A DNA stretch of 30,738 nt. Origin: JBDTVS01 sp040007095. GTDB lineage: Bacteria; Acidobacteriota; Vicinamibacteria; Vicinamibacterales; CAVVIG01. Under the pieces are notes generated by a model. It saw only the letters and a list, made by a program, of their open reading frames with translations, ran no database searches and had not been told where the DNA came from. The number at the start of each line of letters is the position of its first letter. Position 1 is the stretch's first letter. The position numbers were made by a program, and so were the translations under genes. Shown here one piece after another: positions 1 through 7,475 of this stretch. The stretch lies in the NCBI GenBank assembly GCA_040007095.1, contig JBDTVS010000140.1, forward strand, positions 1 to 30,738. Reading direction: 5' to 3'.

Positions 1-215
1 ACGCCCGGGATTCGCAGGCAACTCATCGACGGGTTTCGTCGTCACATGCTTCTCGCGCGCCCGGGGCTCCGCGTTCCAGCGGGGTCCCGGGCATGCGGAA
101 GTGCCGCATGAATGCCATGAAGGTTGGCAACCTGTGGTAAAAGTCCGGCTGCATTCGACGGGCGATGCATCCTCGCTGGCTGCTAGGATGGAGCACAAGA
201 GAGGGCTCGAGGACC
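1..215. other. Leader region upstream of the first gene, with a small hairpin
   Basis: No gene can be supported here. One frame stays open from the window edge to a TGA at 109-111 and could be the tail of an upstream gene, but its translation resembles nothing I know. A perfect 7-bp hairpin (catgcgg at 92-98, ccgcatg at 104-110, 5-nt loop) lies about 100 nt before the first start codon. No T-tract follows it, so it is only a weak terminator candidate. Confidence 0.3.
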
Positions 216-2831
216 ATGCTGACGAACGTCTCTTCGGCGGTTTCGGTATCGGTCGCATTCCTGGCGTTTGCGGGGAGCACGGGCCGCGCCGCCGCGCCGT
301 CGCCTCCTGGCGCGGCGGCCTGCACGGCCCTCGCGGCCGAGACGTTCACGCCTCCGGCGCCGATCACGACGACCTACGACGGCGGTTCCGCCTCGCAGCC
401 GGCCCATTGCGTGGTGCGCGGCGCCGCGGCGCCGCACGTGGGCGCCGACGGCAAGGCGTACGAGACACGTTTCGAGCTTCGCCTGCCGACTGCCTGGAGC
501 GGCCGGTTCCTGTACCAGGGCGGCGGCGGCAACGACGGCATGGTGGCGCCGGCCGTGGGACGCAATACGGGATCGTTTCCGGACACCGGCCTGCAGCGCG
601 GGTTCGCGGTCGTGACGACGGACGCCGGCCACCAGGGCGTCACGCCCGAGTTCGGCCTCGATCCCACCGCCCGCGTCGATCACGCGTACGCGGCTCACGA
701 ACGGACGTACGCAATAGCCATGGCGATCGTGGCGGGCTATTACGGCCGGGCCCCCGATCGGAAGTACTTCGTGGGCTGCTCCGGCGGCGGGCGGCAAGGG
801 ATGATGTTCGCGCAGCGATACTCGGCATACTTCGACGGCGTCGTGGCCTGCGCGCCGGCGATGAGCGTGTCGAAGGGCGCGACGATTGCCGCCGCCTGGG
901 ACACGCAGGCGTATCTCTCCATCGCCCCGGCCGGTGCAGACGGGCAGCGCGTGCTCAGCCGGGCGTTCAGCGACACCGACCTGGCACTCGTCGCGCGCGG
1001 CATTACCTCGGCGTGCGACGCCGCCGACGGCGCGGCCGACGGCATGGTCCAGCGTCCGGATGCGTGCCGCTTCGATCCGAAGCGCCTGCAGTGTGCCGGT
1101 GTGAAAGACGCGAACTGCCTCGAGGCGGAGCAGGTGGCGGCGCTCGAGCGGGCGTTCGGCGGTCCCCGCGACTCGTCGGGACGGGCACTCTACGTCGGAC
1201 AAGCCTGGGATCCCGGAATCGCCGCGCCCGGCTGGCGGCAGTGGAAGCTCGGCTCGTCGCAGACGGGCATGCCGAACGCGGCGAACACGACCCTGATGGC
1301 CGGCGCGTTGGCCCACGAGTTCTTCACGCCGCCCGATCCGGCATTTGCCATCACGCAGTTCGACTTCGACCGGGATCCACGACGGATGGAGGCGTTCTCG
1401 GCGATCTACGACACGTACCGCGATGCGACGCTGGCCGACTTTCACGCACGCGGCGGCAAGCTGCTGATCTTCCACGGGACGGCCGATCCCATCTTTTCCG
1501 CGCTCGAGTCGATCGACTACTACCAGCGCCTCACCCGCAACAACGGCGGGCCTGAGGCCACGGCCAGGTGGGCCCGTCTCTTCCTCGTGCCGGGCATGAA
1601 CCACTGCGCTGGCGGCCCCGCGACCGACAGCTTCGACGGCCTGGCCGCGATCGTGGACTGGGTCGAGAAGGGTGCCGCGCCGGCGCGCATCGAGGCATCG
1701 GCCCGTCCGGGCACGAGCTACTTCCCGGGGCGGACGCGCCCGCTCTGCCCGTATCCTTCCTACGCGCGCTACACGGAGACCGGCAGCCTCGAGGACGGCA
1801 CGAACTTCACCTGCGCGGCGCAATCTGATCGCGTACCGGCGCGGGCCGCCTCACCCGTGCGGGGCATCTTCAACTGGATTCACGGCTCAGGCAACGCCGA
1901 GCGCGCCTTCGCGTTCTATCGCGACGTCTTCGGCATCCAACTCGCGCGGTCCCCATTTGCGGGCCCGGCGTCCGCCAGCGCTGCCCCCGAACCGATCCGG
2001 CCTGCCTCCGACGCCGGTTCCGATCCGCTCGTGTGGGATCTGACGAACACGCACGGGTCGCGTTTTCGCACCGTCTTCATGCGGGCGGCCAACACGCCGT
2101 TTGGACTCGAGCTGTCGGAGTTCTTCGACATTCCGCGCGGCGAACGGCAGATCAACGCGTGGGATCCGGGCGCCTCGAAAATCATCTTCACGGTGCGAGA
2201 CCTCGACGCCGTGGTGAGCAGATTGAAGGCCCGCGGCGCACCGGTCGTCACGCTCGGCGGCGGCGCCGTGAACACGACGAACGGCCGCGCGATTCTCGTT
2301 CGCGACGCCGACGGCGGCCTCGTGGAAGTGAGGCAGGCGTCGCCGGCTGCGGTGTCGAAGGCGGCGACGGGGGGCGACGTGATCGAGACGTCGATCGGGC
2401 TTTCGGTCGCCCGGCGCCAGCGGGCGCTCGAGTTCTACCAGACGCTGCTGGGCTTCGGCGTGGGGAAAACGCGCACCGCCAGCGCGGCGGCACTCCGCCT
2501 GCACGGCCTGGCCGCCGGGAAGCTCACGGAGACGGTCATGACGATCCCCGGAACTGCGGTGACCGTCGTGCTGTCCGAATTCGCGCTGCCCGCTGCGGCG
2601 GGCCAGGCAGCCAGGCCGTTCGAGTGGCGGTTGCAGGACGTGGGCTCGCCGCAATTCCAGCTCGAGGTGAGCGGCCTCGACGAGCTGATCGATCGCACGA
2701 AGAGCGCGGGGTACCGGTTCCTGAGCGTCGGGGGCAAACCCATTCAACGCGCGTTCGGACGGTTCGTGTTCGCGATCGACCCGGACGCCGTCCTCGTGGA
2801 GTTCGTCGAGCCGGCCACTGCCACGCGCTGA
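216..2831 (+). CDS. Exported tannase/feruloyl-esterase-family protein fused to two C-terminal VOC domains
   Basis: The 871-residue product starts at ATG 216, which opens directly into a signal peptide; an upstream in-frame ATG at 165 would put 17 polar residues before it. Residues ~40-540 are a tannase/feruloyl esterase (an alpha/beta hydrolase cleaving ester bonds of phenolic acids or related esters). The family's CS-D-HC triad is visible: Cys188-Ser189 in GCSGGGRQG, Asp424 in HGTADP, and His463-Cys464 in GMNHC. A lid segment has the Asp/Gly-rich DAADGAADG calcium-site pattern. Residues ~550-710 and ~722-866 are two glyoxalase/VOC-type modules (FNWIHGSGNAERAFAFYRD with His556 and a late Glu704 in LVEV; then SIGLSVARRQRALEFYQ). 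Tannases normally end near 500-600 residues, so the VOC pair is an addition. VOC modules bind metals or small ligands; their role here is unknown. It is probably periplasmic or secreted. Confidence 0.88.
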   Translation: MLTNVSSAVSVSVAFLAFAGSTGRAAAPSPPGAAACTALAAETFTPPAPITTTYDGGSASQPAHCVVRGAAAPHVGADGKAYETRFELRLPTAWSGRFLYQGGGGNDGMVAPAVGRNTGSFPDTGLQRGFAVVTTDAGHQGVTPEFGLDPTARVDHAYAAHERTYAIAMAIVAGYYGRAPDRKYFVGCSGGGRQGMMFAQRYSAYFDGVVACAPAMSVSKGATIAAAWDTQAYLSIAPAGADGQRVLSRAFSDTDLALVARGITSACDAADGAADGMVQRPDACRFDPKRLQCAGVKDANCLEAEQVAALERAFGGPRDSSGRALYVGQAWDPGIAAPGWRQWKLGSSQTGMPNAANTTLMAGALAHEFFTPPDPAFAITQFDFDRDPRRMEAFSAIYDTYRDATLADFHARGGKLLIFHGTADPIFSALESIDYYQRLTRNNGGPEATARWARLFLVPGMNHCAGGPATDSFDGLAAIVDWVEKGAAPARIEASARPGTSYFPGRTRPLCPYPSYARYTETGSLEDGTNFTCAAQSDRVPARAASPVRGIFNWIHGSGNAERAFAFYRDVFGIQLARSPFAGPASASAAPEPIRPASDAGSDPLVWDLTNTHGSRFRTVFMRAANTPFGLELSEFFDIPRGERQINAWDPGASKIIFTVRDLDAVVSRLKARGAPVVTLGGGAVNTTNGRAILVRDADGGLVEVRQASPAAVSKAATGGDVIETSIGLSVARRQRALEFYQTLLGFGVGKTRTASAAALRLHGLAAGKLTETVMTIPGTAVTVVLSEFALPAAAGQAARPFEWRLQDVGSPQFQLEVSGLDELIDRTKSAGYRFLSVGGKPIQRAFGRFVFAIDPDAVLVEFVEPATATR

Positions 2832-2875
2832 GGGCGCCCGGCACGTCAGCGGGGAAACCAGGTGGCCGTATTTCG

Positions 2876-2905
2876 TTGACTTCCCGTCGCTGCCTGTGCT
2901 GTCAT
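2876..2905 (+). promoter_or_regulatory. Candidate sigma70-type promoter for the SMP-30-family gene
   Basis: A TTGACT box at 2876-2881 is separated by 18 nt from TGTCAT at 2900-2905 (5/6 and 4/6 consensus matches). It predicts a start near 2912 and a leader of about 34 nt before the ATG at 2946. It is the only such pair noticed in the 114-nt gap, but it rests on motif matching alone. Confidence 0.35.
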
Positions 2906-2945
2906 CCGAACGCATTTCTGGCGGCCGGACCTCCGCGAGGCATCC

Positions 2946-4100
2946 ATGACGAACATGAGTCGCACACACAAGAAGACACCGGCCGGCTGGGTCGCGCTCG
3001 CGGTCGTCGCTGGATTCAGCGTGGTGAGCGCGCAGGCCCCCGCGCCGGGCGGCGGGCGAGGCGCCGCGGCGCCCGACACTCTCACGCTGGCCGAAGCGCC
3101 GTTTCGGATCGTCAAGATGGATCCGGGGCTCGACTCGATCATCGCGCCCGACGCCAAGCTGGAAACGATGGCGGAGCACATCGGGATCTCCGAGGGGCCG
3201 CTGTGGGTCTCCGAGGGCCGTGGCGGCTACCTGCTCTTCAGCGATTTGACGGCCAACAGAATCTACAAGCGATCGGAGAACGGCGCCCTCTCGGTGTTCC
3301 TGGACAGGATCTACGACGGCCCCGATTTCCTCAACGCCGGCCAGCAGACCGTGAGTTCGGGGGGGATGGCGGTCATCATCATCGGATCCAACGGCCTCAC
3401 GCTCGACCCTCAAGGGCGGGTCGTGATTTGCTCGGACGCCGCCCGAAAGCTCATACGGCTGGAGAAAGATGGTAAGCGGACCGTCCTGGCCGACCGCTTC
3501 GAAGGCAAGCAATTCAGCGGCCCCAATGACGTCGTCGTGAAATCGGATGGCGCGGCCTACTTTACCGACGGAAATTCCGGTCTTCGCGGCGGCCGCAGCA
3601 GCCCGCAGCGCGAGCTGCCGTTCAATGGCTTCTACCTCGTGAAGGACGGGAAGGTGAGCTATCAGGGGGGCGACCGGGAGCCGGGCGGCGCGGCGCCCAA
3701 TGGCATCGCGCTCTCCCCGGACGAGAAGCACCTCTACGTCAGCGCCGGTCGAACGGTCATGCGCTACGACGTGAATGCGGATGACACCGTCAGCAACGGG
3801 AAGGTGTTCATTGCCGACATGGGCAGCGACGGCATGAAGACCGATCTGAAAGGCAATCTGTACACCACAGGTACCGACCAGGGCCGGGCGGGCGTGCGGA
3901 TCACCTCGCCCGAGGGGAAGACCCTCGGCATGATTCAGTTTCCCGTTGAAGTGAAGGAGCCACGGCCGAGAATCGTCGCCACCAACGTCGCCTTCGGCGG
4001 CCCCGACGGCAAGACGCTCTACATGACGGCCTGTTCATACGTCTACAGAATCCAGTTGAAGGCACCCGGCGTCCGTCCGGGGCCGAAGACGGCGCTTTGA
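2946..4100 (+). CDS. Exported SMP-30/gluconolactonase/LRE-family protein
   Basis: A 384-residue six-bladed beta-propeller of the SMP-30 type; characterised members are calcium- or zinc-dependent lactonases opening sugar lactones such as gluconolactone. The first ~33 residues are a signal peptide, followed by a short PAPGGGRGAAAP linker. The usual metal-site positions can be matched: Glu83 in SEGPLW, Asn194 in SGPNDV, Asn252 in APNGIALSPDEK and Asp295 in GSDGMKTD. The ATG at 2946 is preceded by GAGG at 2937-2940; a second ATG at 2955 has no comparable site. It lies between the tannase-VOC fusion and a TonB-dependent receptor on the same strand, fitting a periplasmic role in processing sugar acids or lactones. 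The substrate cannot be told from sequence. Confidence 0.88.
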   Translation: MTNMSRTHKKTPAGWVALAVVAGFSVVSAQAPAPGGGRGAAAPDTLTLAEAPFRIVKMDPGLDSIIAPDAKLETMAEHIGISEGPLWVSEGRGGYLLFSDLTANRIYKRSENGALSVFLDRIYDGPDFLNAGQQTVSSGGMAVIIIGSNGLTLDPQGRVVICSDAARKLIRLEKDGKRTVLADRFEGKQFSGPNDVVVKSDGAAYFTDGNSGLRGGRSSPQRELPFNGFYLVKDGKVSYQGGDREPGGAAPNGIALSPDEKHLYVSAGRTVMRYDVNADDTVSNGKVFIADMGSDGMKTDLKGNLYTTGTDQGRAGVRITSPEGKTLGMIQFPVEVKEPRPRIVATNVAFGGPDGKTLYMTACSYVYRIQLKAPGVRPGPKTAL

Positions 4101-4274
4101 CGCGCGCGTCCACGAGGGCGCACGTCGGACATCGGAGCGTTCGTATCGCCCGGTGTGGTCGCGATCTTCGAGGGCAACAGCGTCCCGATTCGCGGTTCGG
4201 CGGTACTACCATCCGGGCCGTGTCCAGATGAATGCGCTCGTTGGCGCGGCGATAGGTTCGTGAAGGAGAGAGTT

Positions 4275-7259
4275 ATGCTTAGACTGACGCGACTGGCGTG
4301 GTTGATCCTCTCGAGCGTGGTGCTCGTGCCGGCGATCGCCTCTGCCCAGGCATCTATTGCTGGCGTCGTGCGCGATACCTCCGGAGCGATCTTGCCTGGT
4401 GTCACCGTCGAGGCATCCAGCCCGGTCCTCATCGAAAGAGTCCGCTCCGTCGTCACCGACGGAAGCGGTCAGTACAAGATCGTGGACCTTCGCCCCGGCA
4501 CCTATTCGGTGGTGTTCTCACTGACGGGATTCAACACGGTCAGACGCGAGGGGGTCGAGCTCACCGGCACGTTCGTCGCCACGGTCGGCGCCGAGCTGAA
4601 GGTTGGCTCGATTACGGAGACGGTGACCGTGACCGGCGAATCGCCGATCGTGGACGTTCAGAGCACGCAGCAGCAGCGCGTCCTCGGCAAAGAGGTCATC
4701 GATGCGCTCCCGACAGGACGAGGCACTGCCGGTCTCGGGGTGCTGATTCCCGGGATCTCGGCCCTCGTGCCGTCCAAAGGTGCGGCCAACCCGATGGATG
4801 TCGGTGGCACCGGCAACCTGCAGAACATGTACATGACGATGCACGGGAGCACGTATCTGGACCAGCGCCTGTCGATCGATGGGGCCCAGGTTCGCAACAT
4901 CCTTGGTTCGGGCAATGCCAACAACTTCGTGCCCGACATGGGCAGCATGCAGGAAGTCACCCTGGATTTCGGGGGCGGCTCGGTTGAGCAGATCACCGGG
5001 GGCGTGCGCATCAACTACATCCCGCGAGAGGGCGGCAACTCCTTCAAAGGGTCGTTCTTCGGCACGGGCGTGAATTCCTCGTTTCAGGGGAGCAACTACA
5101 CGGACGCCCTGAAGGCCCAGGGCCTCATCGCGCCCAACGCCCTCATCCATCAATACGATCTCAACCTGTCGGTCGGCGGTCCGGTGGTCCGCGACAAGCT
5201 CTGGTTCTTCTCGTCGGTTCGCGCGCAAGCCAACCAGAACTTCATCGGGATCCAGCAGAACCTCAACGTGAACAACCCGGATGTCTGGACCTACGCGCCC
5301 GACCCCAACAACCAGGGGCGTTTCGGCACCATCGACCGCAGCGGCAACAGCCGTCTTACGTGGCAGGCCACGCAGAAGAGCAAGGTCAATCTGTATTGGC
5401 ATCAGGCGAAACATGATTGGGTGGACGCCCGGCCCTTGATCTCGCCGGAGTCCTTCAGCTACACGCGGTTCCCGCAGAAGCGGTTTGCGTATGCCAGTTG
5501 GACGGCCCCGTTGACCAATCGCCTGTTGATCGATGCGCGCATCTCGACGCACGGCGAAGATCAGGACAATTCGCTGCCCAACCAGCAGATCATCGTGGTC
5601 GAACAATCAGGACTGATTCCGGGCCTGACGTATCACGGCTCCACGTTCTCGCGCACCGATCAGCCCAACATCGTCGAAGTCCAATCGTCGGTGTCGTACG
5701 TCACCGGCGCGCACGCGCTCAAGATCGGTTTCACCGACACCACGGGCACCCTTCGGTCGAATCAAACCGATCCGTTCGGCGTCAGCTACCGGTTCAACAA
5801 CGGCGTGCCCAATCAGCTCACGCAGCGCGCGGCGCCGAATCCGCGGACGAACTACATGAACGAACTGGGCGCCTACGTGCAGGATCGGTGGACGGTCAAG
5901 CGGCTGACCGTCAACGGGGGGGTCCGGTTCGACTACTTCGGTACGGGGTTCCCCGAGCAGAACATCGGGCCCGTGCTGCTCGCACCCAACCGGAACATCA
6001 CGTTCCCCGCCAACGATTGGTACAGCCTGAAGGATCTGTCGCCGAGGTTCGGCGCGGTCTACGATCTCTTCGGGAACGGCAAAACGGCGCTCAAGGTCAG
6101 CCTCTCCCGGTACGCCGCCGGCAACGGCGCGGTCAACGGCGACGGCAATCCGGTCGGCACGCTCGCCAACTCGGTCACGCGTACCTGGACCGATGCGAAC
6201 CGCAACTACATCCCGGATTGCAACCTGCTGAACCTGCAAGCCAACGACGAGTGCGGGCTCGTCTCCGATCTGGCCTTCGGCACACCGAAACCCACCACCT
6301 CTTACGACCCGGCGACGCTCTCGGGTTGGTACCGCCACCTCGCGAACTCGGAGTTCACGCTGGGCATTCAGCACCAGTTGATGCCTCGCGTGGGCGCGAC
6401 GGCGTCGTATGGGCGCCGCTGGTATGGCAACTTCAACGTGACCGACAATCGGGCCACGGCGGCATCAGATTACAGCCCATTCGTTGTCACCGCACCGCTC
6501 GATCCGCGGCTGCCCGGCGGCGGCGGCTACGTGATCAGTGGCGTGTCCAACCTCAACCCGAACAAGGTCGGCCTGGTCGACAACTACGTGACGCCCGCCA
6601 GCAATTACGGCAACATGTACCAGCACTGGAATGGGATCGATGCCGGTGTAAACGTTCGGGTCCAGCAAGGCCTGATGCTCCAGGGTGGGGTGTCTTCGGG
6701 GAAGACGTTCACCGACAAGTGCGAGGTTCAGGCCAAGCTTCCGGAACTCCAGGTGGGTTACGAGGCACTGTCGCTCAATCGCGATGCCGTGAGCATCGGT
6801 GTCACGAACAACGCGTTTTGCCGCAACGAGACGCCGTTCCTCACGCAACTCAAGCTGCTCGGAGCCTACTCGATTCCCAGGATCGGCATCCAGTTCGCCG
6901 CGACGTACCAGGACGTCCCGGGACCCGAGATCCTCGCCAACTACACCGTGTCGAACGCCCTCGTGCAGCCGTCACTCGGCCGTCCGCTTTCGGGCGGCGC
7001 CGCCAACGTGACCGTGCCTCTGGTCGCGCCTGGAGAGCTGTATGGTCCGCGTGAAAGGATGCTCGACCTGCGTCTTGCGAGAACCTTCAAACACGGCCGG
7101 ACGCGGACGACCATCAACCTCGATATCTACAATTCGCTGAACGCGAACGCAGTCACTTTTCTGAATCAGAACTACGGCGCCACAGGCGTTGGCTGGCAGG
7201 CGCCAACCGCGATTATCGACGCCCGGCTGTTCAAGATCAGTGGGCAGTTCGAGTTCTAG
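4275..7259 (+). CDS. Oar-like TonB-dependent outer-membrane receptor with N-terminal carboxypeptidase-regulatory domain
   Basis: A 994-residue outer-membrane transporter. The start at 4275 is set by AAGGAGAG at 4263-4270 and by the signal peptide that begins there, ending near ASAQA. Residues ~26-105 form a carboxypeptidase-regulatory-like fold (ASIAGVVRDTSGAILPGVTV), then an ETVTVTGESPIVDV junction and a plug domain (about 110-260). A long beta-barrel follows, ending in SGQFEF, with the terminal Phe typical of barrel assembly. This architecture is greatly expanded in Acidobacteriota, Bacteroidota and Myxococcota, and the family is usually linked to uptake of oligosaccharides or other large substrates using energy from TonB. 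No classical TonB box was spotted. The surrounding esterase, lactonase and beta-helix protein suggest import of plant-derived material, but the ligand is unknown. Confidence 0.93.
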   Translation: MLRLTRLAWLILSSVVLVPAIASAQASIAGVVRDTSGAILPGVTVEASSPVLIERVRSVVTDGSGQYKIVDLRPGTYSVVFSLTGFNTVRREGVELTGTFVATVGAELKVGSITETVTVTGESPIVDVQSTQQQRVLGKEVIDALPTGRGTAGLGVLIPGISALVPSKGAANPMDVGGTGNLQNMYMTMHGSTYLDQRLSIDGAQVRNILGSGNANNFVPDMGSMQEVTLDFGGGSVEQITGGVRINYIPREGGNSFKGSFFGTGVNSSFQGSNYTDALKAQGLIAPNALIHQYDLNLSVGGPVVRDKLWFFSSVRAQANQNFIGIQQNLNVNNPDVWTYAPDPNNQGRFGTIDRSGNSRLTWQATQKSKVNLYWHQAKHDWVDARPLISPESFSYTRFPQKRFAYASWTAPLTNRLLIDARISTHGEDQDNSLPNQQIIVVEQSGLIPGLTYHGSTFSRTDQPNIVEVQSSVSYVTGAHALKIGFTDTTGTLRSNQTDPFGVSYRFNNGVPNQLTQRAAPNPRTNYMNELGAYVQDRWTVKRLTVNGGVRFDYFGTGFPEQNIGPVLLAPNRNITFPANDWYSLKDLSPRFGAVYDLFGNGKTALKVSLSRYAAGNGAVNGDGNPVGTLANSVTRTWTDANRNYIPDCNLLNLQANDECGLVSDLAFGTPKPTTSYDPATLSGWYRHLANSEFTLGIQHQLMPRVGATASYGRRWYGNFNVTDNRATAASDYSPFVVTAPLDPRLPGGGGYVISGVSNLNPNKVGLVDNYVTPASNYGNMYQHWNGIDAGVNVRVQQGLMLQGGVSSGKTFTDKCEVQAKLPELQVGYEALSLNRDAVSIGVTNNAFCRNETPFLTQLKLLGAYSIPRIGIQFAATYQDVPGPEILANYTVSNALVQPSLGRPLSGGAANVTVPLVAPGELYGPRERMLDLRLARTFKHGRTRTTINLDIYNSLNANAVTFLNQNYGATGVGWQAPTAIIDARLFKISGQFEF

Positions 7260-7260
7260 C

Positions 7261-7290
7261 GGGCCTCCGGCCCCTCTGGGGCCTCGGCCC
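7261..7290 (+). terminator. GC-rich hairpin directly after the receptor stop codon
   Basis: An outer stem (gggcc at 7261-7265 with ggccc at 7286-7290) encloses a perfect inner stem (ggcccc at 7269-7274, ggggcc at 7278-7283, 3-nt loop). It begins two nucleotides after the TAG stop of the receptor gene. No T-tract follows, so it may act with the next hairpin or protect the 3' end of the message. Confidence 0.5.
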
Positions 7291-7310
7291 GCTATAGGTC
7301 ACTTGCGAGC

Positions 7311-7343
7311 CCCGCCACTTGACCCGCTGAGTCAAGTGGCGGG
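7311..7343 (+). terminator. Perfect 13-bp stem-loop downstream of the receptor gene
   Basis: cccgccacttgac (7311-7323) and gtcaagtggcggg (7331-7343) are exact inverted complements with a 7-nt loop. The trailing sequence is only weakly T-rich. It is the second hairpin in the 216-nt gap between the receptor and the beta-helix gene. The most likely role is a transcription terminator isolating the two genes, although a symmetric operator cannot be excluded. Confidence 0.6.
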
Positions 7344-7475
7344 TTCTCAAAGGTTCTAGGCAGTGGTGGGGTTGCCGCGCTTCAGACGGGCACGACACCG
7401 TGCCGCCGAAGTGTCGCTGCACGGGCACAGTGGCTTGACGCGAGTAAGATGTGACCATCTGAGGAATGGACCATC

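Noticed and set aside
101..1823. Long ORFs overlapping the tannase-VOC gene on both strands
   Set aside because: They are Arg-rich translations in other frames of a GC-rich gene with no recognisable domains.
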